From Lepidodermella squamata (Eukaryota > Gastrotricha): 64,000 bases of DNA. The notes under the pieces were generated by a model. That model was not told the origin of the DNA. It saw only the letters and a list, made by a program, of their open reading frames with translations, and did not search any database. Shown here one piece after another: positions 13,651-24,256 of this stretch. The stretch's first letter is position 1. Every line of letters starts with the position of its first letter. The translations under genes and the position numbers were made by a program. The DNA lies in assembly GCA_047495785.1 (NCBI GenBank), contig JBLDXI010000015.1, positions 1 to 64,000 on the forward strand, given 5' to 3'.

Positions 13651-14160
13651 ATTCAATTCATATTGAGCATTTTCCTGATCTAATAACACGTTATACTCTC
13701 TGTCGCACCATCTTAAAATAATTATATTATTGTATTAATTGGTTCACAGTTAGCGACCTGCGTGCCTTCTTGAGAATTTTATTTTCAATTTGAATATCAC
13801 GGGCAATTTGTTTTCTCCGATCATTGGCTAAGCAACGTTTTCAAGCGAGCGAACTTCTCACTCAGGCGGGTAACAACTTCCGGCCAAAAATTACCGGCGG
13901 ATTGCTTGGATAAACTGGTAAACTGCGTTATTTTTTGTCGCAAACTTCGAACTGAATAGGACTACCCTGATTCGTTGATTCTTGACGCCGACGAAACAGC
14001 GATCTGGATTGTCATGTGAAGGATTTTATTTGTACCACCATCCGTCATAGACGCTCTCGGCGCGTTGAGGGTAGAAGTGGTATCATGCCATTCGGATTAT
14101 ACCAGTCTCGGACACGTGCGTTGAGGAAATCGGTGCGAAGACTGTCGAAGTGAAGTTGGG
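13651..14160. other. Spacer between satellite and LINE
   Basis: Unique-looking AT-rich sequence with no open frame of interest. It may include the 3' end of the LINE copy that follows on the minus strand. Confidence 0.4.
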
Positions 14161-14163
14161 AAA

Positions 14164-14188
14164 AATAATAATAATAATAATAATAATG
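14164..14188. repeat. (AAT)n microsatellite
   Basis: About eight AAT triplets, lying just beyond the end of the LINE reading frame (minus strand). This could be the 3' simple-repeat tail of that LINE copy, as is usual for RTE-like elements. Confidence 0.6.
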
Positions 14189-14269
14189 TTTTTATTTATC
14201 CTCTTCGGGACTGAGCGTCGTGTACCGTTTCCGGTTTTGAAGAGGGCGAAGGCAGGCGAAGAATGATCC

Positions 14270-15487
14270 TCACCCACCCCCACAGTCGAGGATTCTGCTT
14301 TTTGTATAGAATTCGTAATTTTCAATCGAGTTAACAACCATGCGCCATTCATCTTTTTCAAAAGAAACCGATTCCGCTAGTTGGACATCGGGAATAATTT
14401 TGATCTCAAAATCCTTTTCGCCGGGATTTTTTCTATTTTCTCGTTTCTTAGTGGCTTTATTTTTCTTATCCTTGACCTTATTGTTCTTATTGGTTTTCTT
14501 TTTCCGGCGAATTTCCTTAGTAAGACCTACTTTAATTAGGCTTCTATGCACTCCGTTGATCCATCTGGTTCGAGGTCTACCTCTGGGTGCAAACCACCCA
14601 AGCGGAGGCGTCCAAATATATATTTTGTGTATTAGTCCTTCTACGTCATAGTCACGTGACCTAATTATGTGCCCTAGATACCTTAGCCTTTGTTTTTCAA
14701 CAATGCGGCTCACTTCAATGAGACCTCCGCATAACGCAAGTCGAATGTCTATATTTGGAATATAGTCCATTAGGTGGACACCTACTATAGATCGAAGCCA
14801 TCGATATTCTATAGTGTTTAGTCTATTTTCTTGGGCTATCGATATGTTCCACGATTCGCAGGCGTAAATGATGGTAGGTATTATAACACATGTCAGTACC
14901 TTAAGTTTTGTAGCTATGGAAACCTGACTTTTGTTGCACATGAATTTATTCATGGCGCCGAAAACACTGCCTGCCTTAGAAATTCTGTAGTTTAGTTCCT
15001 CATCGATTTTGCCGTCACTGGTAATAATGCTCCCTAAATATTTAAATTTGGTCACTTTTTCGAGTTTTTTCCCGTTCAATTCCAATTCGTAATTTTGAGT
15101 GGCTGACTCGTCTCTAGAAATAATCATATATTGAGTTTTTGCCGCGTTAATTTTCAGACCCAATTCGGTGCAAGCCAAATCGAAAATGTGAAGTAGTCGT
15201 GAAATTTCGTCGTGGTTCATGCCTAAAAGTGTTCCGTCGTCAGCAAACGCTAGTAAATTTAGGAAATCAGTCTCGCTCATAGCGGTCTCGCTGTTTGCGG
15301 TCTCGCTAATAGGAAAGCCTAATTTTTCAGCAGATAAACAGAAGTTGGGAAAAAAATAGAGGAAAATAAAGGCCGCATCCGAATAATCACCGCGGTTTTT
15401 TGCCTTTTTCCAAAAAATTAATAATTTAATCGCCGCGGCCCTTATTCGAAAAAATACGGTAAATTGCTCCGAGCCACACGATCTCAT
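14270..15487 (-). mobile_element. LINE (non-LTR) reverse transcriptase, 5'-truncated
   Basis: A 405-codon open frame. Residues 79-90 contain the reverse transcriptase core AFADDGT, and the following stretch matches the RT-to-C-terminus part of RTE/BovB-type elements in order: KINAAKT, FKYLGSIITSDG, YACESWN, RLRYLGHIIRS and GRPRTRWIN. A Lys/Asn-rich tail follows. The endonuclease and the N-terminal RT blocks are missing. The first ~75 residues do not look like RT and probably come from flanking or inserted DNA, so the ATG at 15487 is not the original start. The frame has no stop, which suggests a fairly recent insertion. Confidence 0.8.
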
Positions 15488-15489
15488 TG

Positions 15490-15760
15490 CGAATCCTGTC
15501 CCTAAGTGCTACGCCTCAAAAATTCCGCAAATATTGCATATAACCAACATCAAGTCGCCTTGCCTCCTCAGAAGTTACAGTCCAACTTTCGCGGCCATGC
15601 CTAATAGGAGTATCCACAACAATCAAATCCACATTCAAACATCTCATTTTTTCCTTGATTGGGACAGATCGATTGCCAAAAATATATACTTACGCATAGC
15701 GCCAAAGGCTTTGTTTCCATTTTCTAAACGAGTCCTTATATCAGCCTAACAATCAATACT
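15490..15760 (-). pseudogene. Second, decayed LINE RT fragment
   Basis: On the minus strand the translation reads RTRLENGNKAFGAM..., then after frame breaks ESWTVTSEEARRLDV...LRN, stop, GVALRDRIRN. This is the same region of a LINE as in the neighbouring copy (the ...FGAM..., ...CESW... and ...LRSIVGV... blocks), but it is clearly another, older element with stops and frameshifts. It ends where the fresh LINE frame begins, so one element probably landed in or beside the other. Confidence 0.55.
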
Positions 15761-16852
15761 TTCGTTATTAAGTAGCTTTTTGTTGTCTGCTATGATGAAG
15801 CCACCACCTTAATTCTTCATGTTATCTTGGCACGCGCGCTGCGACCCTGCAAAACCGAAATAGAATCTTTGTGGTGTTGCCTGCGGCGGAGAAATTTTTC
15901 AATTTCAATGTTATCAATTTTCTTAGTTTCACCGCGTAATAATACAGTGAATGATGGCTATAATCAGTCTTTTATAATCGGAAGCATCTGAATATTAGAG
16001 ACCAATAATTACAAAATGATCGAATTTGTTAATTGCAAATCATTGCCGCTATGACGATGCGCCGATAGATCTAAAGATGTGCGGCCGACTAATTGATAGG
16101 TTTTGCACATGAGATTCTGCTACGCCATAAATGTCATCATCAGACATGAGTATACTTCCGTGTCAAATAATATGTAAACTCTGTTTCAACATCGCTTGTT
16201 ACATCCGCAATTCTGTCGATTCAGTCGATTTTGGTGTGTCATCTTCAAAATCAGTATTAGCATCGCCGTAAGTTCCTCGTCATTGTCATTCATTTCGTTG
16301 CTATGAGGAATAGTCGCTTCCTTATAAGACAAGAGTTGTGATGCAAGTTGGGCGTAATCGCCGCAACATTACAGTTTACTTCCATATACAATCAGCTCTG
16401 TTTCTACATTGATATTAGAAGCGAGTAGCTGTCTATGTCGCAGTGGTTTAGTTATAAGGTGGACGGCGACGACTGACGTGATGCGCTGCGTTGCGATGAG
16501 TTGCGCTGCGGGCAAACACGGCTATTTCGTTGGCCTAATGGGCGCGTTCTACTATATTGGCTAAATGGGCGGACGCAAACAATATCACCTATGAGCTGAT
16601 GGCCCAGTAGAAATACGTATATCTCCCTTGTTGTGGTGCATTTGTTGTTGCCGGTGGTGTAGTGGTCGGGGCGGTGCAGTGGTGGACTTGCGTGTTGTCA
16701 ATATAGCCGACAGCTAAAGGCATAGGTAGTACCTATATACATATATAGACGCGCATGCACAGCGAATGAGGAGGAGGATGAGGTAAATGCTGTTGTGAGT
16801 GAGCCTACTTGCAACCAAGTCTACGTACTAATATTCGCCATTTATGCATTTT
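15761..16852. other. Intergenic, no gene seen
   Basis: AT-rich DNA with stops in all frames. The only patterning is a run of GCGTTGCGATGAGTTGCGCTGCG-type near-repeats around 16480-16510. Confidence 0.4.
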
Positions 16853-17288
16853 ACATATATGTTGTACGCCTATAGAGGATCTAAGCTTATACGGTATAGG
16901 CTTAAGCCTATACGGGATAAGCAATATTTTAAACTGTCATAACGGCCAAACCGTGAGGGTCACCATCGATCATCATATATCAATCGATTGCTGTAATTAA
17001 GGGCTATCGATTGGTGCCAAATCGAATTCCACGCGGCACACTCAGGGTCAAGTTTTGGCCAAAAAACGCAAATTTTCCGCATTTTTTTAACTTTAAAGGC
17101 AAAAATCATATTTCCAAAAGTTCCGCGCGGAATTCGATTTGGCACCAATCGATAGCCCTTAATTACAGCAATCGATTGATATATGATGATCGATGGTGAC
17201 CCTCACGGTTTGGCCATTGTTTCGGTTGAATACAATGCTCATACCCTAAAGGCTTAAATACCGTATAGGCGTACAACATATATACATC
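16853..17288. mobile_element. Foldback MITE
   Basis: The outer ends are inverted copies (ATATGTTGTACGCCTATA at the left, TATAGGCGTACAACATAT at the right). Inside, about 100 bp (roughly 16940-17040) is repeated almost perfectly in reverse orientation at 17120-17220, around a central spacer of about 80 bp. There is no coding capacity. The size (about 435 bp) and structure fit a non-autonomous foldback element. The two open frames inside are mirror images of each other and are not genes. Confidence 0.8.
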
Positions 17289-19500
17289 CAGCAGTCTCGT
17301 TCAATGTAGATATATATTGCGCATATTTCGCATATAACAAAATGCTCGGGAGTAAAATTTCACCTCTCCTGTTCAACTCCAACGATACTATTCATCTGCG
17401 TAACGAGCAGCTCAAAATATTCTCTTATTCTCTTGTCTTGATCGTTCGAATGACAACATTCCATATTCCCGATTTGTCATCAAATCAATTATTACATTTA
17501 AGATGATGTGTTATGACTTTCATTATCTATCCAACTATATTATATTATGTGGTCATTTACCTTATTGATTTGCTATTTGCTATAAAACGCATAGTTATGT
17601 AGAAAAATGTTCAACAAACATTTCTCAATCGAATACTAGGGGGATTGTAGTCCGGTGTTGCAGGGTCAAAGTCCGTTTTTACTGCTATCGTTAAGTGTAT
17701 GTCGTGTGGTAGTGCGGTCATGTGGTCGCGAAACTGTCAAACAATATTTATAAAAAATGGCTGTACTTAAATCACTGAAGACCCTCCTTTATTACTTTAT
17801 AGCGCGACACGAACGAAGATATTTGCAAGTGAAGATGGGCAATTGAAAAATGCAAGCAACCACGTGCAATGTGCCAATATTTCTTGATTGTTGTATTTCG
17901 ACAGCTACTGCGATAATTGCAAAGAAAAATACGCGCGACCTCACCACCGCACCACCAGCCCCACCACCCAAACAGGAAAGTACTGCTCACATAAAACTTA
18001 GCAATAATAACCAGATGATGATTCATCTGGGTCACTCTGCAAAACCCGGACTACAATCTACTCTCAATATTCTAATTCTACAATTCCAGGACTAAGTTAG
18101 GTAAAAGATAGGTTTGGTCGGTTTGGTCGGTCGGTGAGATCAGCAACAGACTATAACAAGACTATATTCCTACGAAATATAATTTTTCTAGCCCACCGAA
18201 TCGCTCGAAAACGGCTCGAACGGCCTCTTTGATAATGCTTTATACAAAACAAAACAGTGCAAAACAATATGCTTTTTCGGCTGCATATATTATGTAGGAG
18301 CATCAAAAACAGAGCTTCCTTGAGCCTCGGTTGTACTTCTTCTTCATTTCTAATTGCCCATAAGTTTAGGAACATCTATCTCGAACATTCAAACGGCCGA
18401 ATTGATAATTATTCAATATTAAACAATTGGCTTTATTTTTTGCAACTCATTGCATTCGTCTGAAAAAAAACACGCAAGACGAAAGAATAAAGAAATTAAA
18501 TAAGGTAAAGATGGACGGGAGAATCTCTGGAAATTGTGTACCTACCCATTGTGCATATGGAGGTTGGCAGCTTGTGATTAATGAAATGATATTTTATTAT
18601 AAATCATCATCTTGTCATCATAATTTATTATCTCATTTCTTAGTCATATATGAATGGGCGTTTAACTTTTACATATATCCAGCAGCTTTGCACCCAAAGT
18701 TTTAAGCTTCAAACAAGTAGTAATAACAGCTGCGTATTTCCCACCTCCTGCTCTCATCATCTCACCATTATCTTCATCAGTAGTATTATATAGGAGACGA
18801 TTATTGCCGCCATATTACTCATCTTCTGAGGGCAGGCGTGTTTTTTGTTGATATTACATTGTCAATGATCAAGGAATGATCAAGGAATGACGCAACACCC
18901 ATTTTTCGCCATTTTTCGTTATAACATTACTTGCAAATACTTGCTTATATTATAATGTCGAGCTTCTTCCGAGCCTAGAACAGCGACGCCTTTTTCGGTT
19001 CTTTCTCAATTCGCAGATAGTGTACTGAGTCTCGCGTGCAGAGTACCGGGATATAGAATTGTGCAACACGTATCTGTCTATTGAGGCTTTGGGTTACTTC
19101 ATTATTTTAAACCTAAGTAACTACGGTGGCGCTTCTGCGACACGTGAACAACTAATTCCGTGGCATGGTTAGCTATCATGGTAATAGGTAATAGCTAAAC
19201 ATGTGCAGTCTTCGTTTCTATATGCTAACTAATATGAACTGGTTTGCAATTCGCAATGTCCTGTTAATAATATAAGTATATACTTACCTGAAAACGTTCA
19301 AAATGGTATGGCTACTACTACGTACTGTTACTACACTCTGCTTGCTATGCCTATAGAGAGACACCGCGAAAGCAAGCCGCCGCTGTTGCCGCAGTTGTTA
19401 ATGTAACTGTTTAATTTGATAACACATAGAACAACAACAACAACAGCAACAGCACATGCAAACGTTCGTTCGTTCGTTCCTACAAAATATTAAGTAAAAG
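17289..19500. other. Intergenic, no gene seen
   Basis: AT-rich DNA with only short frames that lack plausible splice context. Simple repeats include CAA/ACAGCA triplets and GTTC repeats near 19430-19480. Confidence 0.4.
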
Positions 19501-19504
19501 TATA

Positions 19505-20350
19505 ATGGTGCGTCCACAAACTAACTTCGGAGAGGGTGTCTTCGGAGGCCGAACTTGAAACTTCGGAACACTCAAGCGAAACTTCGGTGACGTTATCAGT
19601 AGCAATTTCCGCGCGCGCGCGGCATGAGTCGTCCGAAGTTTCTATTGTTTGCGGGCCGAAGATTTCGAGTGCGCGCACATGAGTGCGAGCGCGCTCAAAC
19701 TAGAGAAGGGGCCGCAGGGTAGACACACATTTTTTTCAATTTCACTTGAATTCTCAAAATTCCTAAATAATAAGATGCGAAATGCGACGACGATAACAAA
19801 AAGCTAAATTTCGACGCGAAATTCACCATTTTTCAGAATAAATAAAAAATTAAATTGATTTTTTTCAACGCGCACTATAAGCTATTTTTAAGGGCACCCG
19901 ATAATTTCTATATTGACATTTTTTTTTGAAAACAAGGATTTTACTGCGCGCGTTCCGTATAATTGAAATTTTCGTCATTTTCGTCAATTATAGTCAATAA
20001 TATGAATTAAAGATGCCACAGGAACAGTTAATTTATGTCGTCGCCCTACCTCGCGCGGTCAAGTGGCCGCGCGCGCGTGCGTACGTAGTAACTTCGGACA
20101 CGCACAAACTTCGGTTCGGAGGCGCTTCGGAGAGCAGTTGTGGGCCTCTCCGAACCGAAGTTTGTGCGCGTCCTTTGTTCAGTGCGTGCGCGCCGCCTAT
20201 TGTTCTCACTTCGGGCGCGCAGTCCGAAGTGCGCGCGTTTGTGAACGAAAATCTCAAACTTCGGTCAGCGATTACGCAACTTCGGAGAGCGATTACGAAA
20301 CTTCGGAGGCTAAAACTTCGGACGCGTCTCCGAAGCAGTTTGTGAACGTA
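19505..20350. mobile_element. Segment dense in CTTCGG motifs, probable non-autonomous transposon
   Basis: I count about 17 copies of CTTCGG or its complement in under 850 bp, in two clusters at 19520-19670 and 20090-20340, with a plain AT-rich middle. One hairpin (about 20100-20170) pairs ACAAACTTCGGTTCGGAG with its reverse complement. Both clusters include a CACAAACT/GTTTGTG-type end. Sub-terminal motif clusters around a non-coding core are typical of elements mobilised by a transposase supplied elsewhere. No open frame of interest is present. Confidence 0.5.
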
Positions 20351-23300
20351 ACATAACAGTCGCGGCGACCTGTTGTATATAGACGTATGTATACCTATGT
20401 ATGCGTATACTGCTTCTGCTGTCTGTTGTGCAAGTAAGTGTCGAACTGTGTGTGTGTATGTGTGTTAGTTAGGTGTGAAGTGCACCTGCCTCGCGCAGTT
20501 GTTGTAGCCGTTCTTCCGCATGTTCCGCGCGCGGTTATTCTGCTCGTGTTTTAGGCCCCGCTCGTGCCTGTCACAGTGCCTGGCATACAGTACAGAGTGG
20601 CTCTACTGCTTCCTTCTACTCCTTCTAATTTGCTTTCAGTATCATAGAGAGTACTTGTATTTTGTGGTTTGTAAAAGTAACTCTACTTAAAAGTTGGTTT
20701 TTTGTCTCTCGTTTTTTCGAGCAAAATTATTCACAATTCTCGAATCAATTGATGTGTCATTCACATCATCAACGCAGCTTATTTTGGTAGCAATAGGTAT
20801 ATTAAGGCATCGCATTCTGCTCATTCTATTATTTGTTTGTCTTTGATATTTCTTGCAAGTGCTATTGTTTCAACTTTTTCAATAAATAATCATTATTTCA
20901 GGAATGTCGTAAAAGCGCAATACAATTGATGCGATTGAGGCACCTCCTACGTTTAAAGTACCTACTTATAAGTATCTATCATTTATTTATTGTGAGCTGC
21001 ACAATGCTGCCTCGCAATGCTGATATAACCGCCAAACCAAAGCGGTTTTGTCGCCGGTTTTGTCGAGCCGTTATTGCGACTGATGCGCCGCGCCTATCTC
21101 TCGAGCACGTTTTTCGCATTCAGCTGACACTTGCAAGAGGAGACGAGGCCACGTGCCAGCCAGCCATAGACGAGCCATATATAGAAGGCGTTATTGCGCA
21201 TGTTGCAATGTCTTACCGAGAAGCTGCTTTTTTCATACCTATCTGTTTAGCGTTGCGTTAAACTAAATGCGGTTAGCCGAGTGAATGAGTGACCTGATTG
21301 AGTGTGATCCGAATGACTTGATCGACTCGATTATTTGCCGGCTCAAAATAATGAGAAATTATTTCGTCACGGCTCGTCTCGGTGCACCTATACGTAGTAG
21401 TAGGTATATGGTGTGCCGGGTGCATTCTCGTATTCGCATTCGCGTATTCCCTAGCTAATACTACTGCCGCAGTTTTACTTGACTGCCGCCTTGGTCACCT
21501 ACCTACGTCTCCTGTGGCCGGCTCAAATTTTATTATTATTATTATTAGTAGTAGTAAGGGCGAGTGAAGCCGTCGTCATTATAATGCTTATTGCTTATTA
21601 TTATTACTGCTGCTGTTGTTTTTTATCGGCTGCTGCACCTGTGAGAGAGAGAGAGAGGCGTAAACAACGCGCATATATGTATACTACACGTACAAATATA
21701 GCTCATAGGTGCCTCTTTGCTAATACCAAGTGTTATTATTATTATTATTATTATTTATAGTAAACACAGGCGAGGCGAGGCGAGAGATGACGACGACGCG
21801 GGCCATCTACAGGTTGGCTATATCATTTGCCATCCATACCTATAGTATAGTAGTAGATCGATCATATCATCTTGTGTATATCGGACAACTGAGATTTTTT
21901 TACGCTCATCGTAATTCATCATCACGTGCTCTCGTTACAACAAGGTACACGGCCGATATTACTCGTGCTCTTGTTATTAGCAGCAGCAGCAGCACAAAGG
22001 CTATACGTTAATGAGCTTAGCCGTAATATGCATGCATGCGCCAAACAGCCGGCAAAACATGACTGCGACGACTACTGCGCTGATGCATAGTAGGTATACT
22101 TTTACGTGGCTCGCAATGCCGCGCGCTCGCAACAACGACGACGACGTGAATTGCTGTTGTTTTGCGCCGCCGCCGCCTGCTGCCGCCGCTGTAGCCGTTT
22201 TCGTTTCGTCGGCCGGTCGCCGTGTTGACGCTAATTATTTGCCCGCTCTCTCTCTCTCTCTCGCTCAACTCTTTACCTGTATGTATGCGATGTATGTATG
22301 TGTGTGTGTGAAGTATTTCTGCAATATTGTGCGAAGCAGCAAAGTCGAAAAAGCAAGCCGTTCATCGCCATTCATCATCATCGTCATTGTCGCAGCAACC
22401 GCAACGTTATTACAATACTTTTACGTCAGTTTTGTTATATTATTATTATTCAAATTTTACGACACACACTCGCTGGCTGTGCAAAACATCGAGCGAGCGC
22501 GGTGAAAGTGAAAACGGCGCAAACTATCAACTAACAACACACAATAACCAAGTGAAAGTATTACTTATTAGTGTTATTATTGCGGTGACTCATGCGCCAA
22601 AAACGCACAGTCGGTAAAAAGGGCGCGCCAACCGCTCTCTATACCGCTCTTGTGTGTATGTCTGCTGTGAGATGTACTAGAATGTGCAGTGATGCGTCAT
22701 GCCCCAGCAATGCCGATGCCGCCGCTGTTGCTGTCGCTGTTGTCAATAAAAGCGCCGCTGCGGCTGTCATCGGCGGGCCGTCGTCGTCGCCGTCGTCTTA
22801 CGTCGGCGCCGCCTTGAAGAAGAAGGAGCAAACACGGATTCGCAGGCATCAGCTCGGCAAACAGCTCGGCGCGCAGTGTCGGCGGCGTTGTCGCGGGCGC
22901 GTTCACACGCAACTGCGACCCAACATCAGGCAAGAGACAAGACACGGCAAGGCTGCGCTTTCTCTCAGCTGCAACGCGCCCTAATTATCGGCAGCTTTTT
23001 TGCGCGCTCGCTCAACCCCAAAAAAGCCGACTTGTTATAATGGGCGATAAGCTTATCTATCCCTTGGTGGTATAGTTTTATCATCAAATACCGCCCTCAA
23101 CATCCATAGCAGCATCTGATTAGCTGCATTTTTACACACATTTACTAATATCATTGCTACATTCATGTACATATTTATCCCTATTATATGTAGGTACTTT
23201 TGAACGAGATTATCCGACTGCGGAGAATCATTGTCATTTTTTATTATTATTACTACCTGCTGGCTGCTGGCGGCTTGATGATGGTGCTTCAATCGCATCA

Positions 23301-24256
23301 TTGGCGGCAATAAAACTCGGCTTACATTAAAGAGAGCGAGCCGTTACGACTGACTGACTTTACGCTCTCGGTACTTTTAAGTATTCGACAACAACAACAT
23401 ATGTATCGTCACTGCTCTGCTGTACCTGCCTTTCGACCTCGTTTTTTGCGCAGAGTGCGGCTTCAGTTTGTTGTTTACGACGAGCTCGTGCGGCATTAAC
23501 AGTTGCGCATGTATTTTTTTCAATAAACAACCTCGGCAGCAGCGACACCGAATGGCCGTTCCGTTCCGAGACGAGACCGACCACGGCGGACGCAGAACAA
23601 GAACACGATGATGAAGACGAAGACGTAGAAGAAGAGTAGCACATTACATTAATACAGCATGCAGAATGCAGGTATTTGCTCGCACTTTTTGCTGCGCACC
23701 TGAGTTGTTATTTTGCTGCGGCGGCGACGGCGGCTCGAGACGCCAAGTGACACTTGCCATCGAGAGCGACGCGATATATCTAGTTAAGAACTAGAAGGCA
23801 TCTTGCTGCTTATTCACATTATTAAGGCCGTATTTTATTATAGGCGGCTGTTGGTACCTGCCTGCTGCTGGGGTACGTATATTTATGGCTACGGCACGTC
23901 GACGTCATGCAGTCGCATGCTGCTGCTGCTGCTCTTTCTTTCTTTCGGCTTCATGGCATTATCGTATTTTTATTTGTTTGTGCCTCGCACATGCACTTAT
24001 ACCTCCCACCACCTGTGTTCTCAGCAGTTAATCGTCTCTCGTCTCGCCTTTTTGCATCAAGCCGAAAGGCGGGTTTTTTCTATAGGAAAATTATCAAACT
24101 TTCCCTTGTTTTATCTATAGATTTTGTTTATTGTTAACAAAGGCGAGGAGTGTGTTGGGAGAGAGCTGCTGCTAAAAGAAGTTAGCCCTGATATCACTGC
24201 GACAGGGCCTGCTTTTTAATTATTACTTATTATTAACAAATTCGAACGAAATCAAC
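20351..24256. other. Upstream region of the FAS1 gene, low-complexity
   Basis: Nearly 4 kb before the FAS1 start codon. It is rich in simple repeats: (TTA)n at 21525-21550 and 21732-21757, (CT)n at 22243-22263, (GA)n near 21640, and GCC/GTC triplets at 22150-22210 and 22700-22810. Several frames of 90-160 codons here read through these repeats. None has a recognisable domain or clear splice partners, so they are not called. Promoter and 5' UTR exons of the FAS1 gene are likely hidden here. Confidence 0.45.

Noticed and set aside
3853-13683. More than fifty open frames of 60-130 codons repeating the same protein text
   Set aside because: They are the satellite monomer read in frame. Monomer lengths of 172-173 bp shift the frame every unit, so each frame ends after one to three units. 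There is no start context or splice logic.
16960-17199. Two 62-codon frames with the same start and end text on opposite strands
   Set aside because: They are the two arms of the foldback element read inward.
20013-20356. Overlapping 97-110 codon frames in the CTTCGG-rich segment
   Set aside because: They are produced by the repeated ACTTCGG string (Thr-Ser-Asp/Leu-Arg text) and do not look like a protein.
22011-22984. Long frames of 130-164 codons upstream of the FAS1 gene
   Set aside because: They run through GCC, CT and TTA repeats, overlap on both strands, and show no domain or splice partners. Probably 5' UTR or chance.
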